Source: CAKSQF01 sp964582375 (lineage in GTDB: Bacteria; Bacillota; Clostridia; Oscillospirales; CAG-272). From it: a stretch of 36,287 nucleotides of DNA. The notes under the pieces are model-generated. The model was not told where the DNA came from, did no database searches, and saw only the letters and a program-made list of their open reading frames with translations. Below, one piece after another: positions 15,817-24,959 of this stretch (position 1 is the first letter of the stretch; every line of letters begins with the position of its first letter). The stretch covers positions 1-36,287 of the forward strand of contig CAZORL010000014.1 of assembly GCA_964582375.1 (NCBI GenBank). Reading direction: 5' to 3'. The position numbers were made by a program, and so were the translations under genes.

Positions 15817-16632
15817 TTACATATTCTCGTCAATAAGACCTTTGCCGTTTATGAGAAGACCTGCGTCTGCCGGCCAAGAATATACCCAATACTCATCCGA
15901 GCCATCGGGATTTACGTTGCAATAGCCGCCGATGATAAGGTCGCCGGGGGTCTTCCAACCCATGCCGCAGTACATGCAGTTCCAATCATAATCAAAGAGA
16001 TCGGCAGGCATGGACTCAAAGCTTATGAATGCCTCAACGGTCGTGTGGTAGGCCGTTCCGCCCTCACTCTCCTTGGTCAGCATAACAGCCTCATCGATCT
16101 GGCATCCTTCGGGTGCGCCGAGAGTAAGCTCGCCGCTGCCGTCCAGAGGATAACCCTTTGCGGATATCCACCACTGAGTGGTGTCGGTGCTGGACGTGGG
16201 CTTGAAGAAGAATTCGAGGTTGGTATTCTGCCACCAAAGCTCGCCTCCGGTAATGTAAGAGTCGTGATAAGCCTCACATGCAAGGAAGATGCCCTTATCG
16301 GTAGCTATAGCATAGAAGTCGACCTTCTTGGGTTCGGTCGAGCCTTCGCCGATGATAGAGATCTTCCCGACATCCTTCCAATCGGAAAGATCGCCGTCGA
16401 CCTTAAATTTGGTGCTGTCGGCAAGCGCAGGAACCAAGTCATCATCTCCGCCTGTGGTTACAGTTGTTAAGGGAGGCATTGTGGGTACCGTTGTCGACTC
16501 GGGTGCTTTTGTTGTGGTCAATGCCGTCGTCTGAGACGGTGCGGCGGTCGTTGACGCACTGTCGCCGCTATCGCAGGCAAACAGAGATGTACAAACGAGA
16601 AGAGCCGCAAGGATGGTTGCGAATTTTTTCAT
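15817..16632 (-). CDS. Surface lipoprotein with CBM9/DOMON-like domain
   Basis: A 271-residue lipoprotein: signal helix then lipobox LFAC (Cys20), a ~40-residue Thr/Ser/Pro linker typical of ruminococcal surface proteins, then a domain beginning FKVDGDLSDWKDVGKI. The 'VDGDLSDW' opening followed by an immunoglobulin-like pattern with YAIATDKGIFLACEAYH is the hallmark of CBM9-type sugar-binding modules. I infer carbohydrate capture at the cell surface. ATG at 16632 follows AAAAGGAG; an earlier in-frame ATG lies upstream of the promoter. A palindrome overlaps the predicted start of transcription. Confidence 0.8.
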   Translation of the reverse strand: MKKFATILAALLVCTSLFACDSGDSASTTAAPSQTTALTTTKAPESTTVPTMPPLTTVTTGGDDDLVPALADSTKFKVDGDLSDWKDVGKISIIGEGSTEPKKVDFYAIATDKGIFLACEAYHDSYITGGELWWQNTNLEFFFKPTSSTDTTQWWISAKGYPLDGSGELTLGAPEGCQIDEAVMLTKESEGGTAYHTTVEAFISFESMPADLFDYDWNCMYCGMGWKTPGDLIIGGYCNVNPDGSDEYWVYSWPADAGLLINGKGLIDENM

Positions 16633-16659
16633 GATATTTCTCCTTTTAGGATTTTTTAT

Positions 16660-16677
16660 TCGACATACGCATGTCGA
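16660..16677. promoter_or_regulatory. Candidate operator palindrome before the lipoprotein gene
   Basis: TCGACAT (16660-16666) and ATGTCGA (16671-16677) form a perfect 7-bp inverted repeat with a 4-base centre, placed about 6-23 bases downstream of the expected transcription start, a typical repressor position. Confidence 0.5.
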
Positions 16678-16689
16678 TATCTTGATTAC

Positions 16690-16718
16690 ATTATACACAT
16701 TTTTTCCGCATTTGTCAA
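16690..16718 (-). promoter_or_regulatory. Promoter of the lipoprotein gene
   Basis: TTGACA (16713-16718), 17-base spacer, TATAAT (16690-16695), minus strand, extended CTATTGACA. Confidence 0.87.
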
Positions 16719-16776
16719 TAGATTTTTGAAAAATTATGATAAAACAGCTAAAGAATACAAAACTCAACAAATGGGC

Positions 16777-16805
16777 TTGACAAAATCAATAAAATAGTGT
16801 AAACT
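16777..16805 (+). promoter_or_regulatory. Promoter of the ribokinase gene
   Basis: TTGACA (16777-16782), 17-base spacer, TAAACT (16800-16805). Confidence 0.7.
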
Positions 16806-16835
16806 AAAGAAAACCAATCAACAGAGGTGATCTTC

Positions 16836-17819
16836 ATGAAAAAAAGACCGAAAATTCTTGTCGTCGGAAGTATGAACATGGATCTTGTCACATCGGCGGA
16901 CAGATTTGTCAATGCGGGCGAGACGATAGGCGGAAGATCGTTCCGCACCGCTCCGGGCGGCAAGGGTGCAAATCAGGCGATAAGTGCGGCAAGGCTCGGT
17001 GCGGATGTCAGGATGATCGGCAGGGTCGGCGACGATGCTTTCGGGCGAGAGCTTATCGCATCGGCGGCAGAGTCGGGCGTTGACACGAACTTTATACAGA
17101 TATCAAAAACATCCCCGACAGGCATCGCCGACATACAGGTTAAAAACAGTCCCGAGGGCACGGAAAACAGAATAGTCGTAGTCTCCGGTGCAAACGGCGA
17201 GCTGACGAGCGACTCTCTTGGCTGTATCGAGGACATTATCGATGATTTCGACATGGTCATGCTCCAGCACGAGATACCCCCCGAGGCAAATGAGCATGTC
17301 TGCAGAGTCGCACATGCACACGGCGTGCCGATAATGTTAAATCCCGCGCCTGCGGCAGATGTTTCGGATGCCGTTATGAGTCGGCTGACCTACATTTCCC
17401 CGAACGAGCACGAGGCGGCAGCCATTTGCGGCATCTCGGCAAATACCGACCGATCGATCGAGGATATCGCAAGATCACTGATCGCGTCGGGTGCAAAAAA
17501 TGTTCTCATAACGCTCGGCAGCGAGGGTGCGGCATTTTCAAGCGGCGGCGAGCCGATCAGAGTGCCGGCATTTACGCGCTTTGCACCGATCGATCCGACA
17601 GCCGCAGGGGACAGCTTTGTTGCGGCATTCTGCGTCGCAAGGTGCTTGGGACTTGAACTCTGCGACAGCATGTTTTTTGCCACGGTAGTTGCAGGCATCA
17701 CCGTCTCACGCATGGGAGCGACCCCATCCCTTCCCTATCTCCCCGAGGTGCTTGAGCTGATTCGCAAGACAGATGACAAAGAAAGAGCCGAGCGCATTCT
17801 TTCGGCGTTCGGCGAGTGA
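16836..17819 (+). CDS. rbsK: Ribokinase, PfkB family
   Basis: A 327-residue sugar kinase converting ribose and ATP to ribose-5-phosphate. PfkB signature 1 (APGGKGANQAISAARLGADVRMIGRVGDDAFG) and signature 2 (DPTAAGDSFVAAF, catalytic Asp in the AAGD anion hole) are intact; N-terminus SMNMDLV and LNPAPA also match ribokinases. ATG at 16836 follows AGAGGTG; a GTG nine bases upstream is disfavoured because it overlaps that site. The gene stands alone with promoter and shared terminator, without a ribose transporter nearby. Ribose from nucleoside salvage or plant material is a likely substrate; another pentose or deoxyribose cannot be excluded. Confidence 0.88.
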   Translation: MKKRPKILVVGSMNMDLVTSADRFVNAGETIGGRSFRTAPGGKGANQAISAARLGADVRMIGRVGDDAFGRELIASAAESGVDTNFIQISKTSPTGIADIQVKNSPEGTENRIVVVSGANGELTSDSLGCIEDIIDDFDMVMLQHEIPPEANEHVCRVAHAHGVPIMLNPAPAADVSDAVMSRLTYISPNEHEAAAICGISANTDRSIEDIARSLIASGAKNVLITLGSEGAAFSSGGEPIRVPAFTRFAPIDPTAAGDSFVAAFCVARCLGLELCDSMFFATVVAGITVSRMGATPSLPYLPEVLELIRKTDDKERAERILSAFGE

Positions 17820-17910
17820 CAGATAATGCGTGGTTTATCCTTTTGTTTTTGAGGCGATTTGTAATAATTTCGGTTGCCGACACGATCAACGCTCCATCCC
17901 ATAAAAAATC

Positions 17911-17941
17911 GAGGCTGTCTCGTTTGTTTCGAGACAGCCTC
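17911..17941. terminator. Bidirectional terminator between rbsK and the GH28-like gene
   Basis: GAGGCTGTCTCG (17911-17922) and CGAGACAGCCTC (17930-17941) form a 12-bp stem, flanked by AAAAAATC on the left and TTTT on the right, between convergent genes. Confidence 0.88.
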
Positions 17942-17951
17942 TTTTGGCATT

Positions 17952-20900
17952 TTACCGTGTTTTATGTTTTTTCTTTATCACGATAACACCGACGACAGCG
18001 GCAGCTGCCAAGATCACCGCACCGATGATGATATACGGGATCACCGTCTTCGTTGTGTCCGGAGTTTCGGGAGTATTGGGAGTATCCGTTGTGTCGGGGG
18101 TCATGGGGGTGTCGGGAACGTCCGTTGTATCGGGCGTATCGGGTATATCGGGGGTCACGGGAGGATCGGTCGGGATCTCTCCGCTGTATTTTTCGACCGA
18201 CGCATTATCGATGAGGATCTTGTCATCGGTTGCGCCGTCAAGGCTTATGCCGAGATGGAGGACCATCGGTTTCGTCTTGTTCTCAAAGTATAGCGTCGAC
18301 TGTGCGAGATCGTCCGATGCCGAGACAGTCTTCTCGGCGATGATCTCGCCGCTTACCGCATCGCGAACGAATATCTTCGCGCCCTTCGACAGGGTCTTTG
18401 TATCGATCGTAAGCTTATATTTCCCACGGTTTAAGCAAAGTCCCTGATAAAGCTCTCCGCTGCCGATAATATAGCCTGCGTAGTTATTCTGCGTGATCGG
18501 CTTTTTGGTATCGACCGTTGTAGACTCCTTCGTTCCGATAAGCTCATATCCGACATTTCCGTTATTTGACCAATAGGAAAGTCCTGTCACGAAATCGGTC
18601 TCGTCCTTGAAGCCCTTGCCTTTATGAACGAGCTTGTCGAAATCACCGTTCAAAAATTGTTTCGAGCAATAGATCAATCCGTTTGAGGTACCGAGCATTA
18701 TGAAGTTGGTTGCCTTAAGCACTATGCCGTTAAGGGTCAGGTCGATCCCCGCAAGATATTCGTTATCGCGGAAAAGGACATCCTTGATCGGGCAATAGTT
18801 ATTGTCCTCGGTCTGGGTGTAGCTATAGTATGAACTCCAACCGTAGAAGGGGTCGTCAGGCCATGTTCCCGACGATTTGCCTCCGCCGAGCGAGCAGTCG
18901 AAGATGGATATATTTCTCGTTTCTTGGAGATAGAGATTCTCCGCCTCTGCGCCCCAAGGCATCCAAGAGATACCGAATCCGCCGAAGAGATAGCTGTGGC
19001 GGATAACGATATTTTCGGTGGCGTTATTCTCTCCCGGCTTTGTCGGGCGGTAGAATTGTCCTCTCTTATCCTCGTAAGCGGTACAGATGCCGACCGCATC
19101 GTCGCTTGTATATGTGAAGCATCTGTCTATCGTCAGATTTTTGCAGCTTGTGATAGTAAATCCGTCGGCGGTGACGCTTACCGCCTCTTTTTCGGCGATA
19201 TTTGCGACATACACATCGTTATTGAAGCTCATGTAGCAATGCCAGCCGTTCGAGCGCATAAGGGTAAGGTTGGTGATATCGACATGTTTGCTGTTATATG
19301 TGCAAAGCGGGATCTGCTGAACGCGGTTTTCCTGACCTACCGCAAGCCCGATATCGCCGACAAAGTAGCGCGGATCGTCCATCTCGCCGCCCGCGTCGTT
19401 CATTCGGATAGTTCCGCCGCCGGTGATGCGAACATTTTCACAGCTGTTTATGAGGATGAGCGGAAGATTTACGGTCGAATATCCCGTACACCAAACAAGT
19501 CCGTCGATGTCAACGCCGTGACCGTATGTGACCGTGTCATATCCGCGCTGATGCACGGGGACGGTCTTGTTAAGCTCCTCTTCTCTCTGCGACTGCCAGA
19601 GAACCGCACCCTCCTCGATAACAAATTCGAGGTTATTGCAAAGTTCGATATGAGTGATGATATAGCGTTTGCCGTACTCACTCTCATCTCCCGGCACTCT
19701 GACTCTGCCGCCGCCTGCCGCTTTTACGGCATCGATCGCTTTCTGAAATGCCGCCGTATCATCGGTAAAGCCATCGCCCTTTGCGCCATAGTCGAGCACG
19801 CTGACCTCTTTTTTGATATCGATCGTAAATCTGTCGGGATCGTCGTTAAAATCGTAATAATTCTCGATGACAAAATGCTCATCGACCTTTTTGCCGTCAA
19901 TTTCGGCGATGAAGTAGCTTGAAAGCTGTGTCTGCGACGAATTTGCCTTATAAAGCGGAAATGTAGTGTCAAATCTTCCGTCCTTGACCTCTGCCTCTGC
20001 AAGCTTTACAAGTCCCGACCATGTAAGGCTGTCGGTATAGTTTTGGGGGCTTGACTGCCAAATGGTGACCTTTTTGCCGTCAAGATCGCCGTTTACCGTG
20101 CCGATGACCTTTACATCCTTCGTGCCCGGGTATGCTATGCACGAATGGATCTTGCCGAGATAATCATAGATCGGATCTTCGCGCTCGAATGTGATCGCAT
20201 CGATCTCGACACTGCCGCCCTTTCCGCCGACAAACTCGAGTGAAAATGCGCGCAGGTATCCGGTCGGGTTCAGATCGCTGACATTGAAGTAACAGGTCTC
20301 AAAATCCGAATTTGCCTTTATGTCAAATGTCTTTGAGAGCCATGTGTCACCGCTCTCGCTCGTGCGGAAGGAAAGCTTTACCTTATCTGCCGCACTGCTG
20401 TTTTTCATGCGTACAAGGAAGGTGTTCCTGAGCGACATATACATGCTGTATTTTGCTCCCGGAACTTCTTCGATAAGTGCGGAGGTGAGTGTCATGCTGT
20501 TGCCGCCAAGTGTTGCGACAAGCTTGCCGTCCGCATGAGAAAGCGTTCCGCCGCTTACGGTAAATGCATCGATCGAGCTTTTTTCGGTAAACTCAAGATC
20601 GATAAATCCGAGTTCGGCGATATTCACGCTCGTTTTCGAGAGTTTGATATTCTTAACGCTCGCGCCGCACATGAATGTGTTAACGCCCGCTCTCGTCCAA
20701 ACTCTGCCCTCCTCGGGGTCCTGTGCCTTATAAGCGAGCACACCGTTAATATAGCAGAGGATCACCTCGTCGGTGAGGACAAGTTTCATGTGCACATAGT
20801 CGCCAAGCCCCGTTTTGCCGAATCCCTTGCTGACCTCACGTCTGGCGAGCGGAGTTACATTTGTCGTGTTAGTACCGAAGACACGAGCAACAGGGTTGAG

Positions 20901-21773
20901 CGGATCTCTGTTGGGGGCAAGGTTAAAGATATATGTTCCGGCCTTGCCGCTGTGATTCACCTGAAGATTTATGCCGCCGTCGCCTCTTTTGGGGATCTGG
21001 TAGCAAACATCCGCCTCGATAGTGTTATAGCTTGATATATCCTTGCCGTTGTACCAGATAGCTGCACTGTCGGAGCTTGTCGTCCAAACGCTCTCGCCGT
21101 CAACATTTTCCTCTTTCCAATTGGCATCGACGAAAAGATCATCAAGCTTTATCGATTTGTGACTAAGCTTAAGGTCTTTGACCATAACCTTCTCTCCACT
21201 GCTTATAACATTGATCCTTTTGATGTTAGCCTCACCAAATCCTGCCGCCTCGATCATAGTCTCGCCGTTTGCCGTAACCACAAGGAGATTATCCTCCAGC
21301 GTGACCGAAAAGTCGATCCATGTATCCTTTTCAAAGCCTGCCGAGCGGTCAAGTCTCGGTGACTCGTCGATCAGTACATATCCGCCGCTTGTCAGCTTCT
21401 GTGCACGGAAAAAGGGCTTGTTTGTAGTATAATACTGTCCGAGGTTCAAGTACATTCTTACGATGAAGAACTGTGTATCATTAAACCAAAACTGAAAGCC
21501 CATGTATGCGCCGCCCGCATCGGTCGGGTCATCATTGTAAAGGAAGGTTCCGCGGACAGTATTCAGACCGTCAAGCGAGCCGTCATAGTCGATCGTTGAC
21601 TCTCCTCTGTTTCCCGAAGTATAGACCCCGTCATCCCCCTGCGTGTATCCGTTTGGCGTCCATGTCCCGATCGGCGCCGCAAAGATCGGCAGTGCGCTTT
21701 GTGCAAGCATTGCAACGCACAAAAGTACCGAGGTGATCAAGGCTTTGATGCTGTGTTTCTTTTTTTCTCTCAT
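17952..21773 (-). CDS. Large membrane-anchored GH28-like beta-helix protein with N-terminal concanavalin-like domains
   Basis: A 1273-residue protein: signal peptide (1-31), two concanavalin-like sandwiches (~32-380), further beta domains, then from ~residue 655 a right-handed beta-helix opening VLDYGAKGDGFTDDTAAFQKAI (pectate-lyase-superfamily start). Asp870 in TADGF and Asp891-Asp892 in TSDDAV reproduce the spacing of the three catalytic Asp of GH28 polygalacturonases (180/201/202 in Aspergillus PGII), but the GHG histidine segment reads FGGFGISW. Residues ~1201-1241 are a Pro/Thr/Asp linker, followed by one membrane helix and a KKKHK tail; there is no LPXTG. ATG at 21773 follows GGGAGG. 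A perfect inverted repeat lies just upstream of its promoter. I infer surface attack on pectin-like or other plant glycans. Confidence 0.82.
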   Translation of the reverse strand: MREKKKHSIKALITSVLLCVAMLAQSALPIFAAPIGTWTPNGYTQGDDGVYTSGNRGESTIDYDGSLDGLNTVRGTFLYNDDPTDAGGAYMGFQFWFNDTQFFIVRMYLNLGQYYTTNKPFFRAQKLTSGGYVLIDESPRLDRSAGFEKDTWIDFSVTLEDNLLVVTANGETMIEAAGFGEANIKRINVISSGEKVMVKDLKLSHKSIKLDDLFVDANWKEENVDGESVWTTSSDSAAIWYNGKDISSYNTIEADVCYQIPKRGDGGINLQVNHSGKAGTYIFNLAPNRDPLNPVARVFGTNTTNVTPLARREVSKGFGKTGLGDYVHMKLVLTDEVILCYINGVLAYKAQDPEEGRVWTRAGVNTFMCGASVKNIKLSKTSVNIAELGFIDLEFTEKSSIDAFTVSGGTLSHADGKLVATLGGNSMTLTSALIEEVPGAKYSMYMSLRNTFLVRMKNSSAADKVKLSFRTSESGDTWLSKTFDIKANSDFETCYFNVSDLNPTGYLRAFSLEFVGGKGGSVEIDAITFEREDPIYDYLGKIHSCIAYPGTKDVKVIGTVNGDLDGKKVTIWQSSPQNYTDSLTWSGLVKLAEAEVKDGRFDTTFPLYKANSSQTQLSSYFIAEIDGKKVDEHFVIENYYDFNDDPDRFTIDIKKEVSVLDYGAKGDGFTDDTAAFQKAIDAVKAAGGGRVRVPGDESEYGKRYIITHIELCNNLEFVIEEGAVLWQSQREEELNKTVPVHQRGYDTVTYGHGVDIDGLVWCTGYSTVNLPLILINSCENVRITGGGTIRMNDAGGEMDDPRYFVGDIGLAVGQENRVQQIPLCTYNSKHVDITNLTLMRSNGWHCYMSFNNDVYVANIAEKEAVSVTADGFTITSCKNLTIDRCFTYTSDDAVGICTAYEDKRGQFYRPTKPGENNATENIVIRHSYLFGGFGISWMPWGAEAENLYLQETRNISIFDCSLGGGKSSGTWPDDPFYGWSSYYSYTQTEDNNYCPIKDVLFRDNEYLAGIDLTLNGIVLKATNFIMLGTSNGLIYCSKQFLNGDFDKLVHKGKGFKDETDFVTGLSYWSNNGNVGYELIGTKESTTVDTKKPITQNNYAGYIIGSGELYQGLCLNRGKYKLTIDTKTLSKGAKIFVRDAVSGEIIAEKTVSASDDLAQSTLYFENKTKPMVLHLGISLDGATDDKILIDNASVEKYSGEIPTDPPVTPDIPDTPDTTDVPDTPMTPDTTDTPNTPETPDTTKTVIPYIIIGAVILAAAAVVGVIVIKKKHKTR
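18051..18173 (-). repeat. Pro/Thr/Asp low-complexity repeat within the GH28-like gene
   Basis: About 41 codons of tandem PDTP/PDTT-type units, seen on the plus strand as repeated GGxGTATCGGG/GTGTCGGG words. It encodes the spacer between the catalytic part and the membrane anchor and is a likely site of length variation. Confidence 0.8.
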
Positions 21774-21832
21774 TTTGTTTTCCTCCCGTCAAGGTCGTCG
21801 GTTCGTCATGTAATGAACCTTTATCTGTCTTC

Positions 21833-21861
21833 ATTATACAGTTATTTTCGATAAAAGTAAA
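21833..21861 (-). promoter_or_regulatory. Promoter of the GH28-like gene
   Basis: Perfect TATAAT (21833-21838) with, 17 bases away, a weak -35 TTTACT (21856-21861). A poor -35 beside an adjacent operator fits activator dependence. Confidence 0.6.
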
Positions 21862-21895
21862 TGGAATATTTCCACTTTTATATGGAAATATTCCA
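21862..21895. promoter_or_regulatory. Perfect 13-bp inverted repeat, candidate activator site
   Basis: TGGAATATTTCCA (21862-21874) and TGGAAATATTCCA (21883-21895) are exact reverse complements separated by 8 bases; each arm is itself a near-palindrome (GGAA-N3-TTCC). The pair sits directly upstream of the weak -35, roughly -36 to -69. Confidence 0.7.
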
Positions 21896-21966
21896 CTTAA
21901 AGAGAAAAACGGCGGGGCGGCAAGAATATTCCGAGTCTCTTACTTTTTTCTCTTCATTCATAACTC

Positions 21967-22004
21967 AAAATCGGCGCAGCCCGATGCTTTTCGGGATGCG
22001 CCGA
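21967..22004 (-). terminator. Terminator of the lipid kinase gene
   Basis: TCGGCGCAgCCCGA (21971-21984) pairs, with one mismatch, with 21991-22004; on the minus strand TTTT follows. It lies about 10 bases after the stop codon. Confidence 0.85.
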
Positions 22005-22013
22005 CTTTATCTG

Positions 22014-22922
22014 TTATTCGTATTTTGCCTCTCTTATAAAGCTTGCGGCATGTCGCAGGCACTTTATGGAAACATCTGTATGCTCACCCGCATTTTCGCC
22101 GTCGATCGTCCATGCGACCTTGGTATCGGTCATTGCACGAACCTCCGCGCCCTTCAGGTAAACGATATTCTTATTAGTGTAGTCCGACTTAGTGAGTGCG
22201 ACTATCAGATCGTTAAGCTCAAATATCGATGCAGGCATTCTTATCATAAGTATCTCGAACTTACCGTCGGCAAAATCGACTTCATCTTTGGGAAGCTTTA
22301 ATATGCCGCCGATCGATGTCGAGTTCATAACGGCGCAGAGAATGATATCATCCGCCTTAAAGATCCTGCCGTCACAGCAAAGCTTCAACTTATAGCTCTT
22401 TATGTTGCCGAGTTCGGTAACGCCCGATAGCAGATAGGCAAAATGTCCGAGGATATTTTTCATATCCTGCGAGGTCTGATATGATGTCTTTGCGAACGCT
22501 CCGAAGGTTGCGGTATAGATAAATCTGCGATGCTCACCAAACTGTCCGACATCGTGCACGATCGGTTGACCATTGACGATCGCACTTGCCGCCGCGCGGA
22601 TGTTTTTCGGTATGCCGATAGCCGTTGCGAGATCGTTTGTCGTTCCGCACGGGATATATCCGATATTTACCGAATGCGAAAGAGCCGACGAGCCCTCGAG
22701 CACCTGGCTGACAGTGCCGTCACCGCCGCAACAAATGATCGTATCAAAATTCTCTGCCTGTGCTGCGGTGTCTGCGGCATCGCCCGAATATTCGGTGAGA
22801 TGCACCGTAAGATCGTATTTTTGTGACAAGATCGAAATTATATTGAATATATTGGTCTTCCCTGCCTGTTTACCCGCCTTCGGATTAACTATCAGCAGTG
22901 CCTTGTTGTTCTTTAGTGCCAT
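22014..22922 (-). CDS. Diacylglycerol kinase family lipid kinase
   Basis: A 302-residue DagK/YegS-type kinase that phosphorylates diacylglycerol or a related lipid at the membrane. Visible: ALLIVNPKAGK at the N-terminus, nucleotide-binding CCGGDGTVSQVLEG (residues ~70-83), and the GYIPCGTTNDLAT motif that follows the kinase loop, all diagnostic of DAGK_cat (PF00781). The C-terminal beta-sandwich ends TIDGENAGEHTDVSIKC, as in the family. ATG at 22922 with AAGGGGC upstream is preferred over one at 22994. It lies 113 bases after the metal ATPase gene, so cotranscription is possible. Role: phospholipid turnover. Confidence 0.88.
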   Translation of the reverse strand: MALKNNKALLIVNPKAGKQAGKTNIFNIISILSQKYDLTVHLTEYSGDAADTAAQAENFDTIICCGGDGTVSQVLEGSSALSHSVNIGYIPCGTTNDLATAIGIPKNIRAAASAIVNGQPIVHDVGQFGEHRRFIYTATFGAFAKTSYQTSQDMKNILGHFAYLLSGVTELGNIKSYKLKLCCDGRIFKADDIILCAVMNSTSIGGILKLPKDEVDFADGKFEILMIRMPASIFELNDLIVALTKSDYTNKNIVYLKGAEVRAMTDTKVAWTIDGENAGEHTDVSIKCLRHAASFIREAKYE

Positions 22923-23035
22923 GAGATCAAGCCCCTTTGCAAAACAAATCAATAGTTCCCTTATTTTATTTATTTTACACTCAAAATATGACAAATTTTA
23001 GATCGGCGTGATAACAAACTGAAAACACTTGTCCA

Positions 23036-24940
23036 CTAATAATTTCGATATCTCGAAAGCATACGCGAGGCATTGATGATCGCCGCGATCGACACACCGA
23101 CATCGGCGACAACCGCCATCCACATATCGGCAACCCCGAGGGTGATCAGCACTATCGCAAGCAGTTTTATGCCGAGTGCGAAGACTATATTTTCCTTCGC
23201 TATCCGCATGGTCTTGCGTGCCACGGTGACCGCGTCGGGCACACGCGCGGGGTCGTCGGAGGATATCACGACATCGGCGGCATCGACCGCAATGTCACTG
23301 CCCTTGCTGCCCATTGCAAAGCCGACATCGGCACGGGCAAGTGCAGGCGAATCGTTTATGCCGTCTCCGACAAATCCGCACCTTCCGTCCTCGATCAGCC
23401 TTTTGAGTACCTCGAGCTTATCCTCGGGCAAAAGCTCGCCGATACATTCATCCATTCCGAGAGAGTCGGCAACACTTTTTGCAACAGCGTTGTTATCGCC
23501 CGAGAGCATGACGCATCTGACACCGAGCCTGTGAAGTCTATCGACGGCGTCCTTTGAGCTTTGTCTGATCTTGTCGGCAAAGGAGATACTGCCGACATAC
23601 CTGCCATCGACCGCAAGATACACAGATGTTGTGCCGATATTTTTGACCTCGTCGGGGATGAGCACCGATATCTCATCCATGAGTTTTTTGTTGCCGAGCG
23701 CAACTTTTCTTCCTTTATATATTGCAGACCTTCCGCGACCGGGCAGCTCGACGATATCCGACAGACCATCGGTATCGACTCTGCCCCCAAAGCCCTCGGA
23801 TATAGCCCGTGCTATCGGATGGATGGACGAGTATTCGGCGGCAGATGCATATTCGAGAACCTTATCCGCATCGAAATCGTTGCCCGAGGTGCTTATGTCG
23901 CAAACGGTGAGCCGACCCTCGGTAAGCGTGCCTGTTTTGTCGAATGCGACCGTTTTCAGATCGGCAAGAAGTTCGATCTTGCTGTTGTCCTTGAAAAGTA
24001 TCCCGCACTTGGCAGATCCACCGACCGCGCCGAAAAAGGTGAGCGGCACCGATATGACGAGCGCGCACGGGCAGGAAACGACAAGAAATGAGAGTGCGCG
24101 GTAGATCCATGTCATAAATGACTGATCGAGAACGATCGGCGGCAGGATCGCGACGACAAGAGCTGCCGCACAAACTGCAGGAGTGTAGATCGCCGCAAAC
24201 TTTGATATAAACGCCTCGGTCTTTGACTTGCCTGCGGCAGCATCCTCGACGGTAGCGACTATCCGTGCGGCAGCCGACATTGATGCAGGAGCAGTCGTTC
24301 GTATACGAAGTCTGCCGTCAAGATTGACCGTGCCCGAGCTGACGCTGTCGCCGACACCGACCGATACGGGGAGCGACTCGCCCGTGAGAGCCGAGCAATC
24401 GATAGATGCACTGCCCTCTTCAACGACACCGTCAAGTGCAATACGCCGTCCCGCGCCGACCTCGATGATCTCGCCGACCTCAACCTCGTCTGCAGAGACG
24501 CTCACGAGAGAACCGTCACGCAAAACATCAGCCTTGTCGGGACAGAGCTTTGAGAGAGCCTCGATCGCACCGCGAGCGTTTCCTGTGGCGTAAGACTCAA
24601 AAAGATTGCCGACACCGGCAAAAAGCATGACAGCAACACCCTCGGTAAACTCGCCAAGGATCAGTGCCGCGAGTGAGGCGATGCTCATAAGAAAATTTTC
24701 GTCAAATATCTGTCCGCGCGATATATTGGACGCCGCCTCGACAAGCGTCTTGCCGCCCGCACAGACAAATGCCGGGAGATAGATCGCAAGTGTGACAAGA
24801 TACCAAAGCGAAAACAGCGGAGCATCGCTCGGCAGAAGCAGTGCATCAACGATCTTTGCGACAATCAGCAGAACGAGCGACACAAGCAGTCGACATGCGT
24901 CCCGACGCTGTTTTTTTGAAAGTTTAAGCTTTGAAAACAT
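23036..24940 (-). CDS. P1B-type heavy-metal-exporting ATPase (Zn/Cd/Pb class)
   Basis: A 634-residue ion pump using ATP to export divalent metals. Motifs in order: actuator TGES, membrane CPC within SCPCALVIS, phosphorylation DKTGTLTEG, HP motif SIHPIARA, nucleotide-site GDGINDSPALA, and a last helix with ADVGVS whose Asp, together with CPC, marks the Zn/Cd/Pb subclass. There is no N-terminal metal-binding domain in the protein; it is provided as a separate HMA gene at 24960. ATG at 24940 follows AGAGGAG, 19 bases after the HMA stop. It is third in an operon led by an ArsR sensor, matching cad/zia-type detoxification units. Confidence 0.93.
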   Translation of the reverse strand: MFSKLKLSKKQRRDACRLLVSLVLLIVAKIVDALLLPSDAPLFSLWYLVTLAIYLPAFVCAGGKTLVEAASNISRGQIFDENFLMSIASLAALILGEFTEGVAVMLFAGVGNLFESYATGNARGAIEALSKLCPDKADVLRDGSLVSVSADEVEVGEIIEVGAGRRIALDGVVEEGSASIDCSALTGESLPVSVGVGDSVSSGTVNLDGRLRIRTTAPASMSAAARIVATVEDAAAGKSKTEAFISKFAAIYTPAVCAAALVVAILPPIVLDQSFMTWIYRALSFLVVSCPCALVISVPLTFFGAVGGSAKCGILFKDNSKIELLADLKTVAFDKTGTLTEGRLTVCDISTSGNDFDADKVLEYASAAEYSSIHPIARAISEGFGGRVDTDGLSDIVELPGRGRSAIYKGRKVALGNKKLMDEISVLIPDEVKNIGTTSVYLAVDGRYVGSISFADKIRQSSKDAVDRLHRLGVRCVMLSGDNNAVAKSVADSLGMDECIGELLPEDKLEVLKRLIEDGRCGFVGDGINDSPALARADVGFAMGSKGSDIAVDAADVVISSDDPARVPDAVTVARKTMRIAKENIVFALGIKLLAIVLITLGVADMWMAVVADVGVSIAAIINASRMLSRYRNY

Positions 24941-24959
24941 AAAAAGCTCCTCTAATAGG

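Noticed and set aside
18051..18173. Tandem repeat as a minisatellite or regulatory repeat
   Set aside because: It is in frame and encodes the Pro/Thr stalk of the GH28-like protein, which explains it.
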